NCBI RefSeq assembly: GCF_007859815.1
Contig: NZ_SJPH01000008.1
Span: forward strand, 94,140-158,139
DNA from: Botrimarina hoheduenensis
Lineage (GTDB): Bacteria > Planctomycetota > Planctomycetia > Pirellulales > Lacipirellulaceae
DNA: 64,000 nt
Direction: 5' to 3'
Shown here: piece by piece, positions 1-7,709 of the stretch
Position numbering within the stretch: position 1 is the first letter of the stretch
Layout: the number at the start of each line of letters is the position of its first letter
Program-made: the position numbers and the translations under genes
Notes under the pieces: generated by a model
Databases searched by the model: none
What the model was told of the DNA's origin: nothing
The model's input: only the letters and a program-made list of their open reading frames with translations

Positions 1-1
1 T

Positions 2-145
2 GTCGGGGCCCTGGAACCGGGCGACACGGTTCGGGTCGAGAAGTCGCCGGCTGTGTTCCAGACTGTCGAGGTCGCCGGCCAAACTTACTATCGCACACTG
101 CGTGGCAAACTCGGCTGGGGACGTCGCCCCCGTGACCGACGCTAG
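2..145 (+). CDS. NAD kinase, C-terminal fragment (gene enters from the left)
   Basis: An open frame enters from the window edge and ends at a TAG, giving about 47 residues. The segment SPAVFQTVEVAGQTYYRTLR followed by GKLGWG matches the usual end of bacterial NAD kinases (NadK/PpnK), which phosphorylate NAD to NADP in the cytoplasm. Only this C-terminal beta-sandwich tail is visible; the GGDGT nucleotide-binding motif would lie left of the window. The call rests on the tail alone, so I give no symbol. Confidence 0.7.
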   Translation, partial: VGALEPGDTVRVEKSPAVFQTVEVAGQTYYRTLRGKLGWGRRPRDRR

Positions 146-178
146 CTTGCGCACCATTCCATCTGCACTTAACCACGG

Positions 179-1057
179 ATGACAAGGATGTCACAGAGGG
201 TTCACCTAGGGTTCGCCTCAGTCTTTTTGCTAGGCGCGAGCGTCGGCTCGTTCGCTTTTGCTGCCGAGGACGCCGGCAAGCATTTGTTGCGATACAAGTT
301 CGCCACCGGTGACGTGCTGCGGTGGGAAGTGGACGTCCGCTCGAGCGTCCGCAGCACGATCGAGGGAACCACCCAAGAGACCGAGACCAAGACCGTTTCC
401 ACCAAGGCTTGGAAGGTGATCGATGTGCTCCCCTCGGGAGAAATCGAGTTTATCAATCTGGTGGAACGGGTTCGGATGGCGAACGATCTGCCCGATCGGG
501 CCCCCGTTAAGTTTGACAGCGCCAGCGGCGAGACTCCGCCCGGATTCGAAGACGTTGCGCGGGCTGTTGGCACCCCGCTTTCGGCGATTACGATCAACCC
601 CCGCGGCGAAATCACAAAACGCGAGGTGAAGCACCATCAGCCGGCGGCCGACCCGCACGAGCAGATCGTGCTGCTGCTCCCCGAGGGACCGATCGGGATT
701 GGCGAAACCTGGTCCCAGCCGCAAGAGATCAGGGTGAACATCCAAGACGGCGGCACGCGCTCGATCGAGGCCCGCCGAAAGCATCGCCTCAAAGAAGTGG
801 AGAACGGAGTGGCGGTCATTGAGTCAGAGTTTCAAGTGCTCACGCCCACCACTCCCGAGATCGATGGCCAACTCGCCCATCGGCATGTGAAAGGGCTGAT
901 CCGTTTCGACATCCAGCGCGGAAGGGTGGTTTCGCAACGGCTCGATGGGGATGAACGGGTGCTGGGCTTCGCGGGCCCTTCCAGCAGCATGCATTTTCTT
1001 TCCCGACTGGAAGAAAAGCTGCTAGCAGCGCCGGCGTCGGTGGCCAATCGGCCATAG
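179..1057 (+). CDS. Exported planctomycete protein, DUF6263-like
   Basis: The 292-residue protein starts at ATG 179, with a second ATG at 188 (MSQRVHLGF) equally possible. Residues up to about 29 form a signal peptide ending FAFA-AEDAG, so the product should be exported. The rest is a soluble beta-rich domain with no catalytic motif that I recognise. It is paralogous to the protein at 12890-13858: both have an LRYKFATGD / LRWKWAPGD opening, an FDSAS / YDSAS block, an LPEGPIGIGETW / FPEEPIEVGESW block and a closing RGRVVSQR / TGRIVSSR block. The family resembles DUF6263; that name is from memory. Function unknown. It lies 34 bases after the NAD kinase stop. Confidence 0.75.
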   Translation: MTRMSQRVHLGFASVFLLGASVGSFAFAAEDAGKHLLRYKFATGDVLRWEVDVRSSVRSTIEGTTQETETKTVSTKAWKVIDVLPSGEIEFINLVERVRMANDLPDRAPVKFDSASGETPPGFEDVARAVGTPLSAITINPRGEITKREVKHHQPAADPHEQIVLLLPEGPIGIGETWSQPQEIRVNIQDGGTRSIEARRKHRLKEVENGVAVIESEFQVLTPTTPEIDGQLAHRHVKGLIRFDIQRGRVVSQRLDGDERVLGFAGPSSSMHFLSRLEEKLLAAPASVANRP

Positions 1058-1230
1058 CACCGGTCTAGGCATGTTTTCGCTCGGCGGAGCCCTGATCGGG
1101 GTGCGATGTGGAGGTGAACCGATGGCGAATTGGTCTTCGCACCGGGCCCCACGAGTCGATACATACCCCTGGTGGACGTTTAACGCTCCGCTTCCCGCGG
1201 AATGCTCCCTCCAAACCCTTAAGGTGTGCC

Positions 1231-1881
1231 ATGCTGGCGCCCAAATTGTCTCGGCTGTTGCTGGTTGTCCTGGGGATCTTCGTCGCTGCCCCAAGCGTCG
1301 ATGCCCAGTATTACTACGCCCCGTCGCGAGATTATTACCGTAACGATACGGCTGAGGGGACCGTGGTGGGCGGCGGACTGGGAGCGATCACGGGTGCCTT
1401 GATCGGCGGTTCCGAGGGGAAAAGCCCCGAGGGTGCGCTGATCGGTGGTGCCGTGGGAGCGATTGCCGGCAACCTGTTCGGCCGCTCGAAAGACGCGGCC
1501 GATCGCCAGCAGGCAAATGCCGGCTACGCGGCAACCAACGCCGCGAACTATCAAGCCGCCCAGCAGGCCGTTACGAACTATGACCTCGCGCAGATGACCC
1601 AAGCGGGACTCAGCGAAGCGGTCGTAGTCGGGGCGATTCAGCAGCGTGGGGCACGGCTCGACCTGAGTCCCCAGGGGCTCATCCAGCTCAAGCAGGCGGG
1701 CGTGAGCGATGCCGTGCTAATGGCAGCTCAGCGTGCGACAGCTACCGGGCCGCAAGGTGGTTATCTGCCCCCTGCGCCGGCATCGGTGCTGGTCGAACGC
1801 CCCAGTGTTTATTTCCTGGAGCCGGCTCCGCGGGTTTACTTCCGCGCGGGCTACGGCCATCACCATCGGCACTGCTGGTAG
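1231..1881 (+). CDS. Exported glycine-zipper protein
   Basis: I choose ATG 1231 because it has an AAGGTG ribosome site four bases upstream and begins a clean signal peptide (MLAPKLSRLLLVVLGIFVAA...VDA). The frame is open further upstream but there lacks protein-like composition. The mature protein is about 190 residues. It carries a tyrosine-rich start, then a glycine zipper (GTVVGGGLGAITGALIGG and ALIGGAVGAIAGNLFG, about residues 45-90) typical of proteins that pack helices in or across an outer membrane. A segment with LSEAVVVGAIQQRGARLDLSPQGLIQLK and VSDAVLMAA follows, and the tail is Pro/Tyr/His-rich. Role unknown; probably cell envelope. Confidence 0.75.
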   Translation: MLAPKLSRLLLVVLGIFVAAPSVDAQYYYAPSRDYYRNDTAEGTVVGGGLGAITGALIGGSEGKSPEGALIGGAVGAIAGNLFGRSKDAADRQQANAGYAATNAANYQAAQQAVTNYDLAQMTQAGLSEAVVVGAIQQRGARLDLSPQGLIQLKQAGVSDAVLMAAQRATATGPQGGYLPPAPASVLVERPSVYFLEPAPRVYFRAGYGHHHRHCW

Positions 1882-1932
1882 CCACGCCCTACCGGTGTCG
1901 CTGAGTCGATCGCCTGCTTCGCCGTCCGCGGT

Positions 1933-3417
1933 TCATTCGGCCTCGACTTCATGCACGATCACAATGTCGTGCACCCCCGCCTTCATTGGGCTGCTTTCCT
2001 CGCCGCCGGTCGTTAGGTGCGACCCGCCGACGATGACGATCCGGTCTCCCGCGCGAGCAAAGCCCTGACGCCGGGCCCAGGAATCCATGTAGCGGATCAG
2101 GCCGGGGGTATCGGAAGCCGGTGCCCCCTTGAGCGGCGTGACGCCCCAATACAGGCACATCTTGCGCAGCGTGCGGTCGCTCGTGCTGACACCGATCGTT
2201 GGCACATGGCTCCGCAGCTGTGAGAGACCCAGGGCGGTTCGGCCCGAGAAACTGGCCACCACCACGAGCTTGGCCCGCAGCGTGTGAGCCATCGTCCCGG
2301 CACCACTCACAACGGCGCTGGTGATCTCGTGCAGCTTTTTGCCGATCGGCACGGCGTCGGGGGCGCGGGGCGGCCGGTCCGCGACGCTGGCCTCGGTCGC
2401 CAGGGCGATACGGTTCATCATCCGCACCGTTTCCAGCGGGTAGTTACCGATGGCGGTCTCGCCCGAGAGCATGCAGGCGTCGCCGCCGTCGAGGATCGCG
2501 TTCGCCACGTCGGTCGCTTCAGCCCGCTTCGGCCGCAGCGAATCGTGCATGCTGTCGAGCATCTGCGTGGCGATGATGACCGGCTTGTGATGGCGATGAC
2601 ACGTGCGGATGATCCGCTTCTGCTCGACCGGCATCTCCGCGACGTCGATCTCGACGCCCAGGTCGCCACGGGCGACCATCACGCCGTCAGCCGCGGCGAC
2701 GATTTCGTCGAGCCGATCAAGGGCCTCGCGTTTCTCGATCTTGGCGATCACCATCGCCTCGGAGGAGTTCGACCGCAGGATGTCGCGGAGCGCATGCACC
2801 TCATCCGGTTTGCGGACAAAGCTCAGGCTGACGAAATCGACGTCCGCCTGGGCTGCCCACTCGGCGTGCTCGTGATCGCGCCGGCTGATGGCCGGTGCGC
2901 TCAGCTTAACTCCCGGCAAGTTGATGCCTTGGCGGCTGCGGATGTTGCCCCGTTGGACAACCCGTGCCCGCGCCCGGTCGGTCAGCTTTTCGACGATTCG
3001 CATGCTTACCGTGCCGTCGGCCAGCATGACCATGTCGCCCACCGAGAGCTCACGCACCAGCGGCTTGTAGGTGCAGGTTAGCTCGTTGGCTGCCGCGGGC
3101 TGATTGCCCTCGACGAAGAAGAACTCGTGATCGGTTTCGCAGAAGACGCAATCGTTTTCGACATCACCCAAGCGGAACTTGGGGCCCCCCAAGTCGACCA
3201 GAATCGCAATCGGCTGTTCCATTTCGGAACTGATGCGGCGGATCGACTCGACATGCTGTTGCTGCTCTTCGATCGAGCCGTGAGCCATGTTCAGTCGGAA
3301 CACGTCGACCCCGGCGATCGCGAGTTCGCGGATCATCTCGGGCGAGGAACAGGCAGGGCCAATCGTCGCCACGATCTTGGTCCGCGCGCGGCCATGAATC
3401 TCTGCGGAGGTCAGCAT
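1933..3417 (-). CDS. pyk: Pyruvate kinase
   Basis: This is the glycolytic enzyme that turns phosphoenolpyruvate and ADP into pyruvate and ATP. The frame shows RTKIVATIGPAC near the start, VFRLNMAHG, the IAKIEKREALD lysine block, MVARGDLGVEI, and KPVIIATQMLDSM, all hallmark pyruvate kinase segments. From ATG 3417 the protein has 494 residues, close to family length, and an AAGG lies six bases upstream. The frame continues in phase to an ATG at 3510, which would add 31 residues that pyruvate kinases normally lack and which has no visible ribosome site. I prefer 3417 but cannot exclude 3510. It is convergent with the glycine-zipper gene. Other glycolytic genes in the window are at 14733 and 16840. 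Confidence 0.95.
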   Translation of the reverse strand: MLTSAEIHGRARTKIVATIGPACSSPEMIRELAIAGVDVFRLNMAHGSIEEQQQHVESIRRISSEMEQPIAILVDLGGPKFRLGDVENDCVFCETDHEFFFVEGNQPAAANELTCTYKPLVRELSVGDMVMLADGTVSMRIVEKLTDRARARVVQRGNIRSRQGINLPGVKLSAPAISRRDHEHAEWAAQADVDFVSLSFVRKPDEVHALRDILRSNSSEAMVIAKIEKREALDRLDEIVAAADGVMVARGDLGVEIDVAEMPVEQKRIIRTCHRHHKPVIIATQMLDSMHDSLRPKRAEATDVANAILDGGDACMLSGETAIGNYPLETVRMMNRIALATEASVADRPPRAPDAVPIGKKLHEITSAVVSGAGTMAHTLRAKLVVVASFSGRTALGLSQLRSHVPTIGVSTSDRTLRKMCLYWGVTPLKGAPASDTPGLIRYMDSWARRQGFARAGDRIVIVGGSHLTTGGEESSPMKAGVHDIVIVHEVEAE

Positions 3418-3768
3418 AGTTAGCCTTGGGGCGTCAGCGGTCGGGTCAGAGGGACCGGATTCGAGGAGCCTGTTGGCGGCTTCGATCGGTTCCAGCAGCA
3501 AAGTAGACATCGTCGTGGGTCGGACGGAGTCGAGAAAGGGTGGGGGGCAGCCGGATGGCTTGGCTCGCGACCGTAAGGCCGCTGCATGCCCTAGCTTGGC
3601 ACGTGATTGCGGCTCGGTGCTAAGTCGCTGAGCGGGGAGGATCCCTTGTTGGTAACCGTACGCCTGCCATGCCGGTTGTACCGAGCAAAGCGGTTGCTAC
3701 GACGCCCTGCCAGGGGGACGCGCGGGGCGGAGGTGGCTAGCCGTTGCCGGGCTGGCTAAGCTGCGTGG
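3418..3768. other. Intergenic region between divergent pyk and SDR genes
   Basis: About 350 bases lie between two divergent genes (fewer if pyk starts at 3510), so promoters for both must be here. I see no convincing -10/-35 pair, no hairpin and no RNA gene. Confidence 0.5.
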
Positions 3769-4638
3769 GTGACTCTCTCTTCTGAATCACCTGCCAAGCA
3801 CGCCCTTATTACCGGTGGTTCTGCCGGATTCGGGCTCGCTCTTGCCCAGGCCTATGCCGAGCGGGGGTACCAACTGACGATCGTCGGTCGTGTTGCGGAC
3901 CGCTTAGAAGCCGCTGCACAAACGCTTCAGTGCGGCGGGGCCGCCGGTGTGGCAACGCTTTCCGCGGATCTGGGGATGCCGGGCGAAGGCATTCGCGTGG
4001 TCCAGGCCGCGATCGCTGCAAGCGGTCGGCTCGATGCGGTTTGCCACGCGGCGGGACGCTCCAGCCGAGGTTGGGCCACCGAAACCCCTCGCGAAGAATT
4101 TGAAGCATTGCTGCGGATCAATTTTTTGGCGGCGGTGGAGCTGGCAGCGGCTTCGGCCGAGGCCCTCTGCGTTTCGCGGGGGAGTTTGATCCTGATCGGA
4201 TCGCTTGCGACACGCGTCGCGCCGGCGGGCCTCGGAGCTTATCCTGCCAGCAAGCATCCGCTTGCCGCGCTCGCCCAGCAGTATCGGCTCGAACGAGGCC
4301 CGCGGGGGCATCACACGCTGTTGGTCTGTCCGGGACCCCTGTCGCGTGCTGATGCGGGCGAACGCTATAACGCCGAATCGGCGGGGCTGCCCGAAAGGTT
4401 GCGCAAGCCGGCGGGCGGCGCACGGGTCTCAGTGATCGACCCTCACGTTCTCGCGAGGCAGGTGTTGCGGGCGTGCGAGCGTCGCCAAGCCGAACTGATC
4501 GTGCCCGCCAAGGCGCGTTGGCTTTTTGTGCTGAGCCAACTCTCCCCACGCTGGGGAGACTGGCTGCTCAACAAAAAGATGGGGGGCTCCTCCCCCTCGG
4601 GCGACACCGGCGAGTCCCAGCCAGGTAGCGACCAGTAA
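3769..4638 (+). CDS. SDR-family oxidoreductase
   Basis: This is a classical short-chain dehydrogenase/reductase of 289 residues that uses NAD(P)H; the substrate is unknown. Seen: the Rossmann motif TGGSAGFG near residue 16, an AGRS stretch in place of NNAG, the catalytic serine in LIGSLATRV and the YPASK version of YxxxK. The start is GTG 3769. The last 40 residues include RWLFVLSQLSPRWGDWLLNKKM, a hydrophobic C-terminal segment found in SDRs that associate with membranes or lipid substrates. It stands alone between oppositely oriented neighbours. A second, unrelated-context SDR lies at 39203. Confidence 0.85.
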   Translation: MTLSSESPAKHALITGGSAGFGLALAQAYAERGYQLTIVGRVADRLEAAAQTLQCGGAAGVATLSADLGMPGEGIRVVQAAIAASGRLDAVCHAAGRSSRGWATETPREEFEALLRINFLAAVELAAASAEALCVSRGSLILIGSLATRVAPAGLGAYPASKHPLAALAQQYRLERGPRGHHTLLVCPGPLSRADAGERYNAESAGLPERLRKPAGGARVSVIDPHVLARQVLRACERRQAELIVPAKARWLFVLSQLSPRWGDWLLNKKMGGSSPSGDTGESQPGSDQ

Positions 4639-4692
4639 CGGAGTTGAAGGGTTGCCGTGGCTAGCTGCAGGGCTGTTGACCCGCTGCTGGGT

Positions 4693-5154
4693 TCAGTCCT
4701 CGGCAGGGGAACCTTCCACCGTGCGCGGCGGGCCAACGAGCAGGCTTTGCGTGATCGCCCGAAAGATCGGCCCGGCGGCTTCAAACTCGCGGTCTTCTGC
4801 TTGCATGAAGAGCACCAGTGTCGAAGCGCCCCAATGCCCCACGCGCACGCGGGCCGTATTGGTCAGGTCCAGGCAGATAAAGTTGATGTCGCGGCCGACA
4901 AGCGGGGTGCCCTCGATGGCTTCGTCCGCGGGCTCCGACTCGAGGTCGGGGTATTCGACCCGCAGTGCCGCCAGGGCTTGCTCTGCTAGCGGGGTTGGGT
5001 CGTGCAGGCCAGGGTACAGCGCGAGCGTCCAGAAGGCCGTGGCTGGACTGCTGATGGTGAGCTGGAGTTGCGCGTCCTGGTCCGATTCTTCCTCCAGGTG
5101 CCAGTTCGCCGGGTAAGCGATCTGTAGGCCGTGACGATCGTAAACCGAATACAC
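4693..5154 (-). CDS. Hypothetical protein, about 153 residues
   Basis: I place the start at GTG 5154 (MYSVYDRHGLQIAYPANWHL). The frame stays open to an ATG at 5343, but the extra 63 residues are Arg/Pro/Gly-rich and look like non-coding translation. The body reads like a small alpha/beta domain (YPANWHLEEES, FWTLALYPGLH, GRDINFICLDLTN, STLVLFMQAEDREFE), similar in feel to DcrB/PsbP-like domains. That comparison is an impression, not a match I can prove. No signal peptide or membrane helix with this start. It is divergent from the TPR lipoprotein gene. Confidence 0.6.
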   Translation of the reverse strand: MYSVYDRHGLQIAYPANWHLEEESDQDAQLQLTISSPATAFWTLALYPGLHDPTPLAEQALAALRVEYPDLESEPADEAIEGTPLVGRDINFICLDLTNTARVRVGHWGASTLVLFMQAEDREFEAAGPIFRAITQSLLVGPPRTVEGSPAED

Positions 5155-5353
5155 AGAAGGGTTCCCCCAGGGACGAGCCGGACAGCTAGCACGCGGCGAC
5201 TTTGCTTCCCCCCACCCTACCCTGGCGAAGCGCACGAAAACACCACCTGGCTGCCGTTGCCGGTGAGGCGTGACAACGGCTACGGTTCGCGGCCCCGGGC
5301 GCGAGCCTGGGGAGGCCTTAGGGGGCTTTGTGTCATTGGGCAATTAGCAGCGA

Positions 5354-6271
5354 ATGTCTTGGATCCGTTGTCACCGACGCTCTTCTCTATGCCTGCTGGC
5401 GTTGCTAATGGCGGTGATAGTGGTCGGCAGCAGCGGCTGCGCAGCAATCCGCCAGCGGGGCGCTACCCAGGAACAAGCGGCGCTCGGGCGGCAGATGTGC
5501 CGCGAAGGCGTAGATGCACTGGAGTGTGGTGAACTCGCCAACGCTCAAAAATTGCTCCGCACCGCGGCGGCCGCAGACCCGGACTACGGCGACGCCCGCC
5601 GGCACCTTGCCGAAGCGCTCTGGCGAAGCGGTGACCATCGCGAAGCGCTAACGCACGCCGAGTTGGCATGCCAGTGTGATCCGCTCGATGCACACGGCGC
5701 GGTCCGTGCTGGCCAAATGCGGCTGGATCAGGGAGATGCGTCGCGCGCCATCGAGTGGGCGACGCAGGCGATTGCCGTCGAACAGCGGCTCGCATCGGCG
5801 TGGGCGCTCCGTGGACGGGCCTTATGGAATCGGGGAGAAACTGACCTGGCGGTTGCGGATCTGCAGCAGGCTCTGCGCTATGCCCCGGATGACGAGGCGT
5901 TGCTCAGGGATCTGGCCCAGCTGTATCACACCAGTGGCGACGAACGCCGTACGCTCACCACGCTGCACCAGTTGCTCGACGCTTACGCTCCGGGCGAAGA
6001 GCCCGTCGAAGTGCTTGCGATGACGGGCTCGGCGTACCTGAGCATGGGCCGGCCCCAGGATGCTGCCGATACTTTGCGTGAGGCGGCGGCCCGGGGCGAA
6101 GCCCCCGCAACCCTGCTATGTCAATTAGCCGAAGCCGAGGCGGCGTGTGGGCGGCTTCCTGAGGCGATCGCCGGAGCCCAGCGGGCGTTGGCGGCCGATG
6201 CGGGACACGGCCCCGCTCATGCGTTGCTCGCCCGGCTGGCCGCCGGAGGGGCCGAGACCTCAATCCGTTAG
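5354..6271 (+). CDS. TPR-repeat lipoprotein
   Basis: The 305-residue product has a type II signal peptide: a hydrophobic stretch (LCLLALLMAVIVV) followed by the lipobox GSSGC with Cys29 as the lipidated residue. After it comes a run of tetratricopeptide repeats over about residues 45-300, seen as repeated patterns such as GDHREALTHAELACQCDP, WNRGETDLAVADLQQALRYAPDD and GRLPEAIAGAQRALAADAGH. TPR lipoproteins act as membrane-anchored scaffolds; the partner is not evident. Upstream lies a divergent hypothetical gene. Confidence 0.85.
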   Translation: MSWIRCHRRSSLCLLALLMAVIVVGSSGCAAIRQRGATQEQAALGRQMCREGVDALECGELANAQKLLRTAAAADPDYGDARRHLAEALWRSGDHREALTHAELACQCDPLDAHGAVRAGQMRLDQGDASRAIEWATQAIAVEQRLASAWALRGRALWNRGETDLAVADLQQALRYAPDDEALLRDLAQLYHTSGDERRTLTTLHQLLDAYAPGEEPVEVLAMTGSAYLSMGRPQDAADTLREAAARGEAPATLLCQLAEAEAACGRLPEAIAGAQRALAADAGHGPAHALLARLAAGGAETSIR

Positions 6272-6479
6272 CCGGTGGGCCCGCTCTTTTGAAGCGTAGT
6301 CCCTCCTAGCGAGCCCCAAGCCCCAACGCCACTCGCGACCGCCCCGTGCGTTGGTTACGCTGTTTTGCGAAGCGGATCGATTCGGCCACTTCTCGCCATA
6401 AGTGTTTGGGGGGAGCGTAGCCTGATCCGCTGTTCGCGCACGGTAGCCTTCATTCCCTCTCAGCTGAGTTAGTGACACG

Positions 6480-7571
6480 ATGCCCCAGCCGTTGAAGATT
6501 GCCGTCATTGCCGGAGATGGCATCGGACCCGAAGTGGTCGGCGCGTCGCTTGAGGTGCTCAAGAAGGTGGCACCCGCGTGTGGCCTGACGTACGAGACCA
6601 CCGACTTCCCGTTTTCGGCGGCCCATTTCCTCGCTACCGGGCACGTGCTGAGCGACGCCGATATTGCGACACTGCGGGGCTTCGACGCCATCCTGTTGGG
6701 GGCTGTGGGGGGCCTGCCGAACGATCCCCGGCTCGCCGGGGGCGTGATCGAGAAGGGGATCTTGCTCAAGCTCCGCTTCGAGCTCGATCAGTACATCAAT
6801 CTGCGCCCCGTGTCGCTTTACCCCGGAATCGAAACGCCGCTCAAGAACAAGACGGCGGCCGACATCGACTTCGTCTGTGTCCGCGAGAACACCGAGGACC
6901 TGTACTGCGGCGTCGGCGGGTTTGTCCGCAAGGGAACGTCGCAGGAGATCGCGAGCCAGACCATGATCGCGACACGCTTTGGCGTTGAGCGTTGCATTCG
7001 CTACGCGTTCGACTTAGCCAAGACGAGAGCCCGCAAGCACCTTACGCTGGTCCACAAAACCAACGTGCTGACCTTCGCGGGCGACACCTGGCACCGCGCG
7101 TTCCAGGAGATCGCCGTCGAATACGATGACGTCACAACGGCGTATCACCATGTGGATGCGTGCTGCATGTTCATGGTTACCAAGCCCGAGGTGTACGACG
7201 TGATTGTAGTGCCGAACATGTTTGGCGACATCATCACCGACCTGGGGGCCGCGATCGCCGGCGGGATGGGCATCGCCAGCAGCGGCAACTTGAACCCCGA
7301 CGGCGTGGCACCGGGCATGTTCGAACCGGTGCACGGCTCGGCACCCGACATTGCCGGCAAGAACCAAGCGAACCCGATCGCGACGATCGATTCGCTGGGC
7401 CTCTTGCTCCGCGAAACCGGTCGGATCCATGCGAATGCCGCCGCCGTGAAAGCGGGCGAACGAATCGGCCAGGCGGTACGAGCGGCAACGCCCCGCTTTG
7501 CTGGCAAGAGTCTCGATCGGAGCGGCCTGGGCACGGACGAGATCGGCCAAATTGTTGCCGACGCGCTGTGA
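6480..7571 (+). CDS. leuB: 3-isopropylmalate dehydrogenase (LeuB-type)
   Basis: The 363-residue enzyme belongs to the isocitrate/isopropylmalate dehydrogenase family. Seen: IAVIAGDGIGPEV at the start, the substrate-loop pattern E-K-G-I-L-L-K-L-R near residue 95 (the E..LL..R arrangement of LeuB), INLRPV, VRENTEDLY, the catalytic lysine in VHKTNVL, the NMFGDIITDL metal-site block and EPVHGSAPDIAGK. LeuB oxidises and decarboxylates 3-isopropylmalate in leucine synthesis, with NAD. No other leu gene is next to it. Because tartrate and other beta-decarboxylating dehydrogenases share this fold, the exact substrate is inferred from the loop. The ribosome site is weak. Confidence 0.85.
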   Translation: MPQPLKIAVIAGDGIGPEVVGASLEVLKKVAPACGLTYETTDFPFSAAHFLATGHVLSDADIATLRGFDAILLGAVGGLPNDPRLAGGVIEKGILLKLRFELDQYINLRPVSLYPGIETPLKNKTAADIDFVCVRENTEDLYCGVGGFVRKGTSQEIASQTMIATRFGVERCIRYAFDLAKTRARKHLTLVHKTNVLTFAGDTWHRAFQEIAVEYDDVTTAYHHVDACCMFMVTKPEVYDVIVVPNMFGDIITDLGAAIAGGMGIASSGNLNPDGVAPGMFEPVHGSAPDIAGKNQANPIATIDSLGLLLRETGRIHANAAAVKAGERIGQAVRAATPRFAGKSLDRSGLGTDEIGQIVADAL

Positions 7572-7709
7572 GGCTTAGCCGCACCGTTTTTAAGCCGGTG
7601 ATCAATTCCGCTTGCCAGAAAGCTCTCCCCAAAAGGTTCCTGGGGGGGAAGCCGGGGTGGGTGGGGACGCGGCCGAATGGCAGGGTCGTTACACTGGTAA
7701 TCTCTCGGT

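Noticed and set aside
2284..3081. 265-codon frame opposite pyruvate kinase
   Set aside because: Shadow with Asp/Arg/His-rich composition; the opposite frame is an unmistakable enzyme.
6480..7571. Tartrate dehydrogenase instead of LeuB
   Set aside because: The E..LL..R substrate loop fits isopropylmalate dehydrogenase better, though the two cannot be fully separated by eye.
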